From Diacronema lutheri (lineage: Eukaryota; Haptophyta; Pavlovophyceae; Pavlovales; Pavlovaceae): a stretch of DNA of 64,000 bases. Position 1 is the first letter of the stretch. Each line of letters begins with the position of its first letter. Where the stretch lies: positions 124,001-188,000 of the forward strand of contig JAGTXO010000020.1 of NCBI GenBank assembly GCA_019448385.1. The letters are read 5' to 3'. Shown here piece after piece: positions 35,777 through 45,481 of the stretch. A program made the translations under genes and the position numbers. Under the pieces are notes generated by a model that ran no database searches, was not told the DNA's origin, and worked only from the letters and a program-made list of their open reading frames with translations.

Positions 35777-38700
35777 ATGTCGGCGGATGTGCGCCCGCCG
35801 CGCATTGCGCTCGCGCTCGCGCTGCTGCTTGCGGCGGTGCCGCGGCGCGGGGCGCAGCAGGCACCGCGCGATGGGATCGCGTACACCGGCTATTCGTGCG
35901 GCTCGCTCCTCGAGCCGCTCCCCGGCACATACCGCTCCGCCGAGTCGTGCGCGCTCGACATTGCGCGCTCGGACGCGCGCGTGGAGCACTTTGCGTGGGG
36001 GCCGGCTGACTCGCGGTGCTGGCGGTGCGACGGCGCGCAAGTCGGCCAGCGTTGGCCCGACCTTTTTGGTGGACACGACATCTTCCTCACCGCCGCGTTC
36101 GCCGGCGTCGCGCGCGCCGGGCCGCGCGCACCGCGCGCGCCGCGGCCGCCGTCACCGCCGCCGTCGCCGCCGCCGCCGCGCGGCTCGGGCCTCATCTTCG
36201 CGCGGTATGCGTGCGGCGACCTCTCGCGCCCATCGGCAACGAAGGCGCTCTTCCCCTCCGCCTGCCCCGAGCTCATGCGCCTGCGCACGCCCGCCGACGT
36301 GCGCACGTTCCCCTTCTTCGCGTGGGCATCGGAAACGCACATGTGCTACGCGTGCACCGACGCGCTCGCGGCCGCGCGTGTGCCGTCGTCTGCGATGAGC
36401 ATCTACCGGACGGCGGACTACCGCGTGTCGCACACGCCCGTCGCGCCCGCCGCTGGCGGCGGTGGCGCCGGCACGCTGCAGCTCGGCGACGACAGCGCGT
36501 ACCAGGGCGTGCGGCGCGGCGCGGGCTGTGGCCTGCTGCTGCGCGCGGCCGTCCGCTCGACGCTCGAGTGCGCCGAGCTCGTCGCGGCGGACGGGCGCGG
36601 GCGGTACTTTGCGTGGTCGCTCGGCTCGAAGCTGTGCTTCACGTGCACCGACGAACAGGCGCGCAACCACTTTACCGATGCGACGTTTGACATCTACCCT
36701 CTCGGGCCGACCCTCGCCACGCTGCCGTCGCCGCCGGCGCCACCGGTCGCGCCGTCGCCCGCACCGCCGCCGCCCGCGCCGCTGCCGCCAGCGGATGCGT
36801 CGACGGGCGCGTGGTTCACAGCGCACGGCTGCGGCGACTTCGTCGCCTACACGCTGCCCTCGCCCGCTGCATGCGCCGTGCGCGTGCGCGCCGCGGCGCG
36901 CGCGCGCGCCGAGGGCGCAGGCGGCGCGGCCGCTGCATTTCCTGCCGCCATCAGCTTCTCACGAGAGGGCGGCGGCTGCTTCGCGTGCTCGGCGGCGCAG
37001 GTGCGCGGCAGGCGCGCGAGCAACGGCTTTGATATCTACTCGACCGCCGCGCTGCTCGCGCCCGCGCGCGCGGGCGATGCGAACACGGTCGCGCCGCGCG
37101 GCGACAACAGCGCGGCCGAGCCGGCGCGCGCGCCGCCCGTCGATCCGCGCGCCGCCGCGCCGCAGCCCGCGCCGTCGCCCGCGCGCGCGCCGGCGGCAAC
37201 CGTCGAGCCAACGAGCGCGGCCGGCGGCGTGCTGCACGCAAGGGCGCGCTGCGGTTACCGTCACTGGCCGGACGCGGTCGACGTGGGCTCGGCAGGCGAG
37301 TGCGCCAAGCACGTCGCAGGCGCGGCGGCGGCGGCGGTCGCGCCCGGTGCGCACAGCGACGCGGCCGGGCGCGCAGCGGACGGCACGGCGGGCGCGCACG
37401 AGCCTCCGACGGGCGGTTCGCCCGTCGCGCTCGCGTGGAGCGCGCCGATGCGGCTGTGCTACGCGTGCTCGGCTGATCAAATCGCGCGGCGAGAGGCGGA
37501 CGCCATGTTTGACATTTACGATCTCCACACCGTCGCAGCGCCGCCCGTCGCGCCCGCTGGCGGCACGCCCGACACGGCGGCCAACAGCGCGGCCGGGCGG
37601 CACGTGCCCGTCGCGCCGGCGCGCGTACCCAGCGTTGCGCCGGCGCGCCGCGCGCCGCCTCCGCCGTCGTCGCCGCCCGCTGCTGCGTCGCCGCCACCGC
37701 CGCCGCCTCTCTCGCGCGCGCTGCGCGCCGGCCTGATCGTCGCGGGTGCGGTCTGCGGATCGCGCGCGCCCATAGCGACGGGCGTGGCCGATGCGCGCGC
37801 GTGCGCGCTGCGCGTGCAGGCGCGCGGCGTGAGCGCGTCGCATTTCGCGTGGGCGGTGCCGGGCGGCGCGTGCACGCCATGCGACGAGCACGAGCTGGCG
37901 GCCGCGCTTGGCGGCGATGGTGGCGGTGGCGGTGGCGGTGGTGGTGGCGGTGGCGGTGGCGGTGGCGGTGGCGGTGGCAGTGGTGGCGGTGGCGGTGGCG
38001 GTGGCGGTGGCGGTGGCGGTGGCGAACACGACGAGCCGGTGGGGGGAATCTACAGCGCCGCCCTTGCCCTCGGCTCGCCCACCGGCGGCTCAGGCGCAGC
38101 GCCCGGCTTTGGCGTGCTGCGCGCGTGCGAGCGCGCGCGTGGCCGCGCCGCGCTCGCGGCCGCGCCGGCGCAGGTCAGTGCATGGCCGGTACGTGTTGGT
38201 CGGACATGCGGCAGCGCGTTCACGTCGGGCGTTGACTCCGCGGCGGGCTGCGCTCTCGCCGCCGCGGAGATGGACGCGGTTGCATTCAGCTGGTCGGCGG
38301 TAACGCGCTTGTGCTTTGGCTGCTTTGCAACGCACCTCGCACGCAGCGCGCCTTCTACCGACTACGACATCTATTGCACGGCGGGCGGTGGCGCAGCAGG
38401 CGGTGGTCAGAGCGAGCAGGCTGGCGTGCGGCCGAGTGGCGCAGCCGACGGCTCGGCGCCATTCCGCTGGCTCCACCCGCCGCGCCCGCCGCCTGCGCCA
38501 TTCCGCTGGCTCCACCCGCCGCGCCCGCCGCCTGCGCCATTCCGCTGGCTCCACCCGCCGCGCCCGCCGCCCTCGGCGCCCGCTGAGAAGCCGCGGCGCA
38601 CGGCACCATCGCCGTCGCCCGCGCTGCGCAAGGCGGCGCACAGTTACGCTGCAGCGCGCGCGCCCAGCCCACCCACGCCCTCGATGGCGGCAGTCAACGG

Positions 38701-39241
38701 TGCCGGCGGCAGCTTTGGCCGATCTGACGAACCTCGTTCGGCTGATGGCGCGCATAGCCCGCACCCCTCGCCAGAGGAAAATGGCGGCAGCGGCGGCGAC
38801 GGCGAACCTGGGCAGCCACCGGCCAGCGCGCAGCCGCCGGCCAGCGCGCAGCACCATCGGCTCATGCTCGCCGTCGCCGGCTGTGTGGCGCTCGCCGTCC
38901 TCGCAGCGCTCGCCGTGTGCGGCAGTGCGGAGCAGTCTGCGCATGCGCGCGCGCACGCCGGCGGGCACATAGCGGGCGCGTGGGACGCGCTCGCGTTGAA
39001 GGGCGCGCGCGGCGCTGACGAGAGCGATGGCGAGTATGCGCGGCGGCACGTGCGGCTGCATGACGAGGACGATCGAGAGGGTGCGGCGGACAACCCCTCT
39101 GCGCTGTCTCGGCAGCCGCGCGTCGTTCAATCACCTTCGACGGCCGAGCCCAAGCGGGCGGGCGCGAGCGAGCTCAGGTCAGGTTCTGAGGTCGAGCACA
39201 CGGCGACGCCCGCAGCCAGGGCGCCCGCGGCCTCACACTGA
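35777..39241 (+). CDS. Cys-rich multi-module surface protein with C-terminal membrane helix
   Basis: Single-exon protein of 1154 residues with a signal peptide (IALALALLLAAVPRRGAQQ). It carries six or seven copies of a module of about 80 residues marked by a CG near the start, a central Cys, F-A-W, then C-xx-C and a closing DIY or SIY (for example HFAWGPADSRCWRC and HDIF; YFAWSLGSKLCFTC and FDIY). The pattern is PAN/apple-like but I cannot assign a family. Modules are separated by Pro-rich linkers (PSPPPSPPPP) of the hydroxyproline-rich type and by a polyglycine run. One membrane helix (LMLAVAGCVALAVLAALAV) lies near residue 1030, followed by a charged tail of about 100 residues. A cell-surface or scale-associated adhesion role is inferred. 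Confidence 0.65.
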   Translation: MSADVRPPRIALALALLLAAVPRRGAQQAPRDGIAYTGYSCGSLLEPLPGTYRSAESCALDIARSDARVEHFAWGPADSRCWRCDGAQVGQRWPDLFGGHDIFLTAAFAGVARAGPRAPRAPRPPSPPPSPPPPRGSGLIFARYACGDLSRPSATKALFPSACPELMRLRTPADVRTFPFFAWASETHMCYACTDALAAARVPSSAMSIYRTADYRVSHTPVAPAAGGGGAGTLQLGDDSAYQGVRRGAGCGLLLRAAVRSTLECAELVAADGRGRYFAWSLGSKLCFTCTDEQARNHFTDATFDIYPLGPTLATLPSPPAPPVAPSPAPPPPAPLPPADASTGAWFTAHGCGDFVAYTLPSPAACAVRVRAAARARAEGAGGAAAAFPAAISFSREGGGCFACSAAQVRGRRASNGFDIYSTAALLAPARAGDANTVAPRGDNSAAEPARAPPVDPRAAAPQPAPSPARAPAATVEPTSAAGGVLHARARCGYRHWPDAVDVGSAGECAKHVAGAAAAAVAPGAHSDAAGRAADGTAGAHEPPTGGSPVALAWSAPMRLCYACSADQIARREADAMFDIYDLHTVAAPPVAPAGGTPDTAANSAAGRHVPVAPARVPSVAPARRAPPPPSSPPAAASPPPPPPLSRALRAGLIVAGAVCGSRAPIATGVADARACALRVQARGVSASHFAWAVPGGACTPCDEHELAAALGGDGGGGGGGGGGGGGGGGGGGGSGGGGGGGGGGGGGGEHDEPVGGIYSAALALGSPTGGSGAAPGFGVLRACERARGRAALAAAPAQVSAWPVRVGRTCGSAFTSGVDSAAGCALAAAEMDAVAFSWSAVTRLCFGCFATHLARSAPSTDYDIYCTAGGGAAGGGQSEQAGVRPSGAADGSAPFRWLHPPRPPPAPFRWLHPPRPPPAPFRWLHPPRPPPSAPAEKPRRTAPSPSPALRKAAHSYAAARAPSPPTPSMAAVNGAGGSFGRSDEPRSADGAHSPHPSPEENGGSGGDGEPGQPPASAQPPASAQHHRLMLAVAGCVALAVLAALAVCGSAEQSAHARAHAGGHIAGAWDALALKGARGADESDGEYARRHVRLHDEDDREGAADNPSALSRQPRVVQSPSTAEPKRAGASELRSGSEVEHTATPAARAPAASH
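37911..38026 (+). repeat. Coding GGTGGC hexamer array (polyglycine)
   Basis: About 19 copies of a GGTGGC-type hexamer encode nearly 40 Gly with one Ser, inside the sixth Cys module of the surface protein. Confidence 0.9.
38459..38577 (+). repeat. Coding 39-bp tandem repeat, three copies
   Basis: Three almost identical 39-bp units encode FRWLHPPRPPPAP in the Pro-rich stalk before the membrane helix of the surface protein. Confidence 0.92.
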
Positions 39242-39275
39242 CGACGCAGGTCTGACTCTGTTAGACAGGATCACG

Positions 39276-40313
39276 ATGGCGCGAACGTGGCCCCGGCGAA
39301 GTGGGTTCGTGTTTTGCGCGCTGCTCTGCGCCTCGAGGGCGTCCGTGCTGCTGCGCGCTGGCGCACGCGCCACCGTCGTGCCGCTCGCGTCGCGTCGGGC
39401 GCTCGTGCGCCTCGGCGCCAAGAAGCAAAAAAGCCACTTTGAGGCGTACACGATCGCGGACCGCAGCGCGGCGGGCATCTTCCCGGCGCCCGCGCGTCGC
39501 GACGGCGTGCGCCCGCTGAAGAAGCACCTGCCCGAAGGCGCGCCCCTTTCCAAGGCACCGGAAGGCTGGGCTGACCGTTGGCTGCCCGGCCTGCAGCTCT
39601 CGCACAAAGGCATGCGCCTGCTGCACCTCTGCCCGCCCGTCATGATCATCGACGACTTCCTCTCGCACGAGGAGTGCGCCGAGCTGATCGCTCTCACGGA
39701 GAGCGACCGCGCGTTTGAGGTGCAGAGCGCGACTTTTTCCACACTCACCGCCGCCGCGCGCACCAGCACGACGTGGTACACGCGCCACGGCGCGGTGCCG
39801 ACGTTCGTCGGGCGCGCAGTCGAGCTGACGGGCGCACATCCGGACTCGCTTGAGGAGCCGCAGATTGTGCGGTACGCGACGGGCCAGCGCTTCTCGTGGC
39901 ACTACGATGAGGTGCCGCGCTCGCTTCTCGCCAACGGCGGCCAGCGCCGCGCCACGCTCCTCGTGTACTTGAACGACGTCGAGCTCGGCGGCGGCACCGC
40001 GTTTCGCGATCTGGGCGTCGGCGTGCAGCCCAAGTGCGGCCGTGCGCTGCTCTTCTGCCCTTCCGACGTGGACGGAACGCCCGACGACCGGACGCTGCAC
40101 GCGGGTGAACCGCCACTCTCGGGCGCGAAATGGATCGCGCAGTTCTGGCTGCACGAGCGCGAGTACGTGCCCGGCGTGGTGCCTGGAGCGCAAGCTGGCG
40201 ACGCGTCCGCCGCTTACGAGCTGTACTGCGCGCGCCGGCGAGCGAGCATGGAGCAGCCTTCCGACGGGGCGTCGGCAACGGCGGCGGGCGCGGGCGTGGC
40301 CCAGAACATCTAG
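39276..40313 (+). CDS. 2-oxoglutarate/iron-dependent dioxygenase, prolyl 4-hydroxylase type
   Basis: Single-exon protein of 345 residues from the ATG at 39276, with a hydrophobic, basic leader of about 50 residues. The prolyl-4-hydroxylase alpha-subunit fold is marked by VMIIDDFLSHEECAELI, IVRYATGQRFSWHYDEV (iron His and Asp near residues 209 and 211), ATLLVYLNDVELGGGTAF, distal His in RTLHAGEP and the 2-oxoglutarate-binding Lys in GAKWIAQFW. P4Hs hydroxylate proline in secreted or hypoxia-signalling proteins. Its neighbour encodes a protein full of proline stalks, a plausible but unproven substrate. It converges on the MIT gene with 36 bp between stops. Confidence 0.85.
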   Translation: MARTWPRRSGFVFCALLCASRASVLLRAGARATVVPLASRRALVRLGAKKQKSHFEAYTIADRSAAGIFPAPARRDGVRPLKKHLPEGAPLSKAPEGWADRWLPGLQLSHKGMRLLHLCPPVMIIDDFLSHEECAELIALTESDRAFEVQSATFSTLTAAARTSTTWYTRHGAVPTFVGRAVELTGAHPDSLEEPQIVRYATGQRFSWHYDEVPRSLLANGGQRRATLLVYLNDVELGGGTAFRDLGVGVQPKCGRALLFCPSDVDGTPDDRTLHAGEPPLSGAKWIAQFWLHEREYVPGVVPGAQAGDASAAYELYCARRRASMEQPSDGASATAAGAGVAQNI

Positions 40314-40349
40314 CGACTCATATGTCCCTGTCCAAGGGCCACGTCCCAA

Positions 40350-41684
40350 TCATCCTGCGTCGCCCGCGACGAAGGCCTCCTCCGCCTTGCGCAGGTAACT
40401 CGCGAGCAGCGCGCCAAAGTCCTGCGTGACGAGGGCAAGGACGACGTCGCGCACGAAGGCGTGCGCGCGCTCAAGCAGGTCGAGCGCCGCGCCGAGCGCC
40501 GGTTGCGCGCTCGGCGCGGCGCACCGCTCGTGCAGCCGCTCAAGCGCGCCGACGGCGAGCAGCACGCGCCGCACTTGCGCCGCGTACGCGCCGGAGTCGG
40601 CGCATGGGCGGCCGGACGAGCTGCCGACGAGACTCGACGCCGTGCGCGCGACGAAGAAGCCGAGCTTGCGCAGGCGCGACGCGGCAGCGTCCAAGTCGCT
40701 CGGCTGCGCACCGAGCGCGGGCGGCTGCGCCGCCGGCGCGCCGCCGGCCGACAACGCATCGGTGGAGCGCAACGATGGCGGCGCGGGCGGCGGCGGCACG
40801 TTGCAGCCGGGCGGGAGCGCGCGCGAGAGGGCCGCGTGCAGCGACACGAGAAAGTCAACGTACAGTGCAAGCTCGCGGAGCAGCACCTCCGTGTCCTCCG
40901 CGGCGGCACAGAGTGATGCGTCAGGCGCGAGAGAGGCGCCGGCATCTGCGTCACCGGCATCACCGGCGTCACCGGCGCCAACGTTCGCCGACGGATGCGC
41001 GAGCGCGCGAGCGAGGAATGGCGGCGGCGCTGTAGGGACGGGCAGGAGCGAGGACAGTGGCGCCGTCTGCGCGGTCAGCTCATCGAACGCCGCGCCCTTG
41101 GCCGCGAGTGCCGCAAGGCGCACGCCAGCTTGCAGCCAGACGGCCGACGGCGCGCGCACGGTGCCGTCCGCCGTCAGCTGCGCACCGCGCTCGATCGAGA
41201 GCGCGAGCTGCGCGCACAGCCAGTAGGTGCGTCGCCAGCCCTCGCCGGGCGCGCGCACGCCCGACAGGTCGGCCGGTGGGCCGCGCCCGTCCGCCGCTTC
41301 GCGCAGCGCCTCGCGCAACAGATCCTCGTCCGCGTGCGCGGCGCGCGCACCCGCGCCCGGCGCCGTGCCCGGGTGCGGCTGGTCTGCGAGGAGCGCGCAT
41401 GAATCAGCGCGCGAGAGGTCGAGCTCCTCCGCTCGCGCGGTTGCGAGCCCGTGCGCCGCCGCGAGCGCGCGCGCGCGCTCCTGGTAGAGGCGCGCAAACT
41501 TGAGCAGCGAGTCGCGCCGCGCGGGCTCAGCCTCGAGGAGCAGCTGCGCGGCAATCAGCGCGACAGAACGGCGGTAGCGCGAGATGGCGAGCGGCCTGAG
41601 CTCAGGCGTGCCCTGCTCGTCCGCCTGCACGGCGAGCTGCGCCACGGTCACTGCTCGCCCGACGAGCGGCGAGGCCGCCACCAT
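40350..41684 (-). CDS. MIT-domain protein of unknown role
   Basis: Single-exon protein of 444 residues. Residues 10-75 have the three-helix MIT pattern (AVTVAQLAVQADEQG, then ISRYRRSVALIAAQLLLE, then LLKFARLYQERARAL), which in other proteins binds ESCRT-III tails or microtubules. The rest is helical with Ala/Pro linkers; a TDGDA/GDAGDAGDADAG tract forms a short repeat near residue 220. No AAA or protease domain is present, so it is not Vps4 or a calpain. A role in membrane trafficking is inferred from the MIT domain alone. Confidence 0.6.
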   Translation of the reverse strand: MVAASPLVGRAVTVAQLAVQADEQGTPELRPLAISRYRRSVALIAAQLLLEAEPARRDSLLKFARLYQERARALAAAHGLATARAEELDLSRADSCALLADQPHPGTAPGAGARAAHADEDLLREALREAADGRGPPADLSGVRAPGEGWRRTYWLCAQLALSIERGAQLTADGTVRAPSAVWLQAGVRLAALAAKGAAFDELTAQTAPLSSLLPVPTAPPPFLARALAHPSANVGAGDAGDAGDADAGASLAPDASLCAAAEDTEVLLRELALYVDFLVSLHAALSRALPPGCNVPPPPAPPSLRSTDALSAGGAPAAQPPALGAQPSDLDAAASRLRKLGFFVARTASSLVGSSSGRPCADSGAYAAQVRRVLLAVGALERLHERCAAPSAQPALGAALDLLERAHAFVRDVVLALVTQDFGALLASYLRKAEEAFVAGDAG

Positions 41685-41815
41685 GGGTGACGTTCTCGCG
41701 ATCCGTCACCCCTGTCGAGTTCTGAGTCCCGTGGCCGCGGCCCGACGTGGAGTCCAACGGCGAGGTCGGCGACCGACGACCTTACATATGGTCAATCCCC
41801 CGCGACGACGACCTG

Positions 41816-44800
41816 CTATTGCCATCCGCCGCCTGTCGGCGGTTCCGCCCCTCGCGGCTGGACAGTGCTGTGCCCAAAGTAGTTGTCGATGCGGGCCTTC
41901 GCGCCGCCGCCAGGCATGGGCGCGCAATTGGTGGCGCGCTTGTGCGCGGGCGCTCCGCCCGCGCCGTCGAGCTCGGCGAAGGCGAGCGCACCGGCGGCGC
42001 GCTTGACCCCGCCACCCGCCTGCAGCGAACCTCCGTGCCCGTCGAGAGCGCGCGAGACAGTGTCCAATTTGCGGTTGACCGTTGGCCAGACGAGGTCATC
42101 GATTGAGCCGCGCATGAGCAAGTACACGACATCGACGGGCCGACGCTGGCCGATGCGGTGCGCGCGGTCCTCCGCCTGCTGCAAGTCGGATGCGTTCCAC
42201 GAGAGCTCGGCGAAGACGACGAGCGACGCGGCGGTGAGCGTCAGCCCAACGCCTGCCGCGGTGATGGACAAGACGGCCACGCGCACGTCGTCCTCCTGCT
42301 GGAACTGGTGGACGAGCGACGCGCGCGCCTCCTTGGCCGTGCCACCGTCGATCCGGATGTGCCGCACGCCGCGCCGGTCGAGCGCCGCGCTGAGCCCGTC
42401 GAGCACGGCGCGGTGGTGCGCAAAGGCGAGCACCTTCCTCTGCGCGCACGCGTCCAGCTCGCGCTCGACAAAGGCGCATGCGGGCACGAGCTTGGCGTGG
42501 CCGGTCGCCGTGCGCAGCGCGGTCAGCTCGGTCGAGTCGCGCGAGAGGCGCGCGCCGCCCTTGGCGTCGACCGCGGCGCGCGCGGCGACAAGCGCACGGC
42601 CGAGGGCGTCGGCCGGCTGTGCGAGCTCGACGGCGCGGCGCGTCTTGTGCGGCAGCTTGATGGTCTCGTCCTTGAGCCGTCGGATCATGACGGCGCCCTG
42701 CAGCGCGCGATTGAGCTCGTCGAGGTTGGAGCGCCCTTTCGCGTCCCAGCCGAAGCGACCGACGTGCCCATCGCAGTACCGTGCCGTATACTCCTCGTAA
42801 CTGCCAAAGAGGCCGGGCCGGAGCATCTCGAGCTGCGAGTGCAGCTCGGACGGGCGCGACGTGGCGGGCGTGCCCGAGAGCAGGATCACGCGCCGCGCGC
42901 CGCGCGCGAGCCCCGACGCCGCGCGCGTCCGTTTCGAGTCTGCGGACTTGAGAAGGTGGCTCTCGTCGCACACGACGACGCCAAAGCGTGCGCGCGCGAG
43001 CGCGTCCCACCCCTTCTCGAGGAGCGCGTACGTGACGAGCACGAGCTGCGCGTCGGCGCGCGGCTCGTCGCGCCCGCTGACGAGCGTCTGCACGCTCGCG
43101 TTGGGCAGCACCTCCTCAGGCAGCCACTTGAGAACCTCGGTCCGCCATCCTGCGAGGAGCGATGGCGGCGCGACGATCAGCGCCGGCCAGTCGGCTGCGT
43201 ACGCGGCGAGCGCGGCGATCGCCTGCACCGTCTTGCCCAAGCCCATCTCATCGGCGAGGAGCGCGCGCCCGCCGCATCGCAGCACAAACTCGACGCCCTC
43301 GCGCTGGTGCGGAAGCAGGCGCTCAACGACGCCCGTCGGCAGCGCGTCCGCCAGCCCGCCGATCGCGAGCGCGTCCGCGTCGAGCTGCGCGGCGAGCTCG
43401 GCTGCTCTGCGCGCGATCGGCACGAGCGGCTCGAGCCGGAGGCTCACGTCCGCTCGCGCGCCGAGCGCGAGCGCCTGCGCTTCGTTCAGCCGCCACAGCC
43501 GGCGCTGTGTGTCGAACGCGCCCTGGTCGCAAACTGAACGCATGAGCGCGTGGAAGGCGGGCACGCCGCCGTACGCGGCCGCGTCGGCGCGGCTCGGCTC
43601 GGACGCGCGGTAGACGACGGCCGCGCGCTCGCCGAGCTCGGCCCACGCGCTCACGCGGATCGGCGCCGATGGCGGCGCCGGCGTCTGCGGCTGGAAGGGC
43701 GGTTGGGCCAGCGGTTGCGGCTGGATGGGCGGTGGGGCCAGCGGTTGCGGCTGGATGGGCGGTGGGGCCAGCGGTTGCGGCTGGATGGGCGGTGGGGCCA
43801 GCGGTTGCGGCTGGATGGGCGGTTGGGCCAGCGTTTGCGGCTGGATGGGCGGTGGGGCCAGCGGTTGCGGCTGGATGGGCGGTTGGGCCAGCGGTTGCGG
43901 CTGGATGGGCGGTTGCGCCGGCGTCTGCGGCTGGAAGGGCGGTTGGGCCAGCGGTTGCGGCTGGATGGGCGGTGGGGCCAGCGGTTGCGGCTGGATGGGC
44001 GGTGGGGCCAGCGGTTGCGGCTGGATGGGCGGTGGGGCCAGCGGTTGCGGCTGGATGGGCGGTTGGGCCAGCGTTTGCGGCTGGATGGGCGGTTTGGCCA
44101 GCGGTTGCGGCTGAAGCTGCGCCGGCGGCTGCGGATGCGCAAGCGGCGCCTGGGCGGCAAACGCGAGCTCTGGGCACACGCTCCCTTCCGCGGGCGCGCC
44201 GCGCGCAGGGTAAGCCGAGCTCGCGGGCGCGACGGCGGGCGGATGCACGTCGCGTGGTGCTGCAGCCGGGCGCTGGCCGGGCGTAACGGCTGCGTTCGTG
44301 CACGGCGCGCTCGGCGAAGGCGGAGGGCACGCGCTGCAGAGCGCGCGCGCGAGGGGCGAGCGCGGCTCGAGCGCCTGGCCCGGTTGAGTGGAGCGCGGCG
44401 GCATGGCATGTGCGCCCGGGAGTTGCGGCCATCGTTGCTCGGCATCGTGGGCGTGCGCGGCCAGCTCGGCCTTTCCGGCGCGCGGCGAGAGCAAGGCGAT
44501 CGCGCCGGCACTTGGCTGGTGCAGCTGGTGCAGAGGGTGCGAAGGGTGCGGCGGCTGCACGAAAGGAAGAGCTTCATGCCCAGCCAACGGCAGGCGCGGG
44601 CCCCGCAGCTCGGCTGGCCCCGCAGCGCGCAGCGGTGGGGCGTGCGCGCTCGGCAGCGCAGCGCACTGCGCAGCGCACGCGCCGTGGGCAGAGAGCAGCA
44701 TGCCGCCAAAGGGCGCGCTCGCGCCGTCTGCGGGTAGCACGGTCGCAGAGGCCCCTCCCATCGGCGTCGCGTGCACGCTCTCCTGCGTCTTTGCAGGGCA

Positions 44801-45451
44801 GGCAACGTATGCCGGCGAACTGTGTTGCGGCTGCTGCGACTGCTGCTGCGGCTGCTGCAGCTGCTGCTGCTGCGGCTGCGGCTGCGGGTGCAGCTGCTGC
44901 GGCTGCTGTTGCGGCGGCTGCCGCGTGCTCGGCAGGCGAATCTCGCGGTACGCCGGCTGCATGGGGATGCGCGCGCCGCACTGCGCACAGAGCGGCGAGC
45001 CGAGCGCATTGTCGCCTGCGGTACACGTCGGGCACTCCCACACCACAAAGACCTTGCCCGGCAAAGCGGGCGCGCTCAGCCTGCGCCCGCTGACCGGGGG
45101 CGGCGCGTCGAGCGAGTTGCCGCACAGCGCGCCACACGCCAGCCGCGCGGGTGGCGGTGGAGTGCGGGCCGATACGCGCGGCTGAGGAGCGCGTGGCGAT
45201 GAAACCGTATGTGCAGCCGGCACGCTCGCCGCCGGAGTGGGCGACGCGCACGCCGGCGGCGGCAGCAGCTGCGGCGCCCGCGCGGCGCCCGGCAGAAGCG
45301 AGGGAGGCGCAAGCGGCGCGGCCGCGCCTGCAGCCGTTGCAGCCGCAGCGGCTTGCGAGGCGGCGCGGCGGGCGATGGCCGCCTGCCGCTTGCGCTCGAT
45401 CTCCGCCTGCAGCGCCGGCGGTAGGGCCTCGCCGCCAAGCGCGGGGCGCAT
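41816..45451 (-). CDS. SMARCAL1/ZRANB3-type annealing helicase
   Basis: Single-exon protein of 1211 residues. The N-terminus (LQAEIERKRQAAIARRAA) resembles the RPA-binding motif at the start of SMARCAL1. A RanBP2-type zinc finger (WECPTCTAGDNALGSPLCAQC) near residues 137-160 is a ZRANB3 trait. A PIQPQPLAPP decapeptide array (about 446-590) precedes a HARP-like domain (about 600-675). The SNF2 ATPase follows: LLPHQREGVEF, Walker A ADEMGLGKT near 735, DESH near 827, and a helicase C domain ending AEDRAHRIGQRRPVDV. The C-terminus has a PIP-like RIDNYF. These enzymes rewind RPA-coated DNA and remodel stalled replication forks. Confidence 0.88.
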   Translation of the reverse strand: MRPALGGEALPPALQAEIERKRQAAIARRAASQAAAAATAAGAAAPLAPPSLLPGAARAPQLLPPPACASPTPAASVPAAHTVSSPRAPQPRVSARTPPPPARLACGALCGNSLDAPPPVSGRRLSAPALPGKVFVVWECPTCTAGDNALGSPLCAQCGARIPMQPAYREIRLPSTRQPPQQQPQQLHPQPQPQQQQLQQPQQQSQQPQHSSPAYVACPAKTQESVHATPMGGASATVLPADGASAPFGGMLLSAHGACAAQCAALPSAHAPPLRAAGPAELRGPRLPLAGHEALPFVQPPHPSHPLHQLHQPSAGAIALLSPRAGKAELAAHAHDAEQRWPQLPGAHAMPPRSTQPGQALEPRSPLARALCSACPPPSPSAPCTNAAVTPGQRPAAAPRDVHPPAVAPASSAYPARGAPAEGSVCPELAFAAQAPLAHPQPPAQLQPQPLAKPPIQPQTLAQPPIQPQPLAPPPIQPQPLAPPPIQPQPLAPPPIQPQPLAQPPFQPQTPAQPPIQPQPLAQPPIQPQPLAPPPIQPQTLAQPPIQPQPLAPPPIQPQPLAPPPIQPQPLAPPPIQPQPLAQPPFQPQTPAPPSAPIRVSAWAELGERAAVVYRASEPSRADAAAYGGVPAFHALMRSVCDQGAFDTQRRLWRLNEAQALALGARADVSLRLEPLVPIARRAAELAAQLDADALAIGGLADALPTGVVERLLPHQREGVEFVLRCGGRALLADEMGLGKTVQAIAALAAYAADWPALIVAPPSLLAGWRTEVLKWLPEEVLPNASVQTLVSGRDEPRADAQLVLVTYALLEKGWDALARARFGVVVCDESHLLKSADSKRTRAASGLARGARRVILLSGTPATSRPSELHSQLEMLRPGLFGSYEEYTARYCDGHVGRFGWDAKGRSNLDELNRALQGAVMIRRLKDETIKLPHKTRRAVELAQPADALGRALVAARAAVDAKGGARLSRDSTELTALRTATGHAKLVPACAFVERELDACAQRKVLAFAHHRAVLDGLSAALDRRGVRHIRIDGGTAKEARASLVHQFQQEDDVRVAVLSITAAGVGLTLTAASLVVFAELSWNASDLQQAEDRAHRIGQRRPVDVVYLLMRGSIDDLVWPTVNRKLDTVSRALDGHGGSLQAGGGVKRAAGALAFAELDGAGGAPAHKRATNCAPMPGGGAKARIDNYFGHSTVQPRGAEPPTGGGWQ
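43680..44115 (-). repeat. Coding 30-bp tandem repeat, about 14 copies
   Basis: A 30-bp unit encoding PIQPQPLAPP with variants (QPLAQP, QTLAQP, QTPAQP) is repeated about 14 times inside the helicase gene. Block similarity within the array suggests stepwise duplication. Confidence 0.95.
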
Positions 45452-45481
45452 GCGCCCTTCCCCCCTCCACCCGCTTTGAAG

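Noticed and set aside
37908-38303. Separate small Val/Ala frame over the hexamer repeat
   Set aside because: It is the other frame of the polyglycine-coding GGTGGC array in the surface-protein gene.
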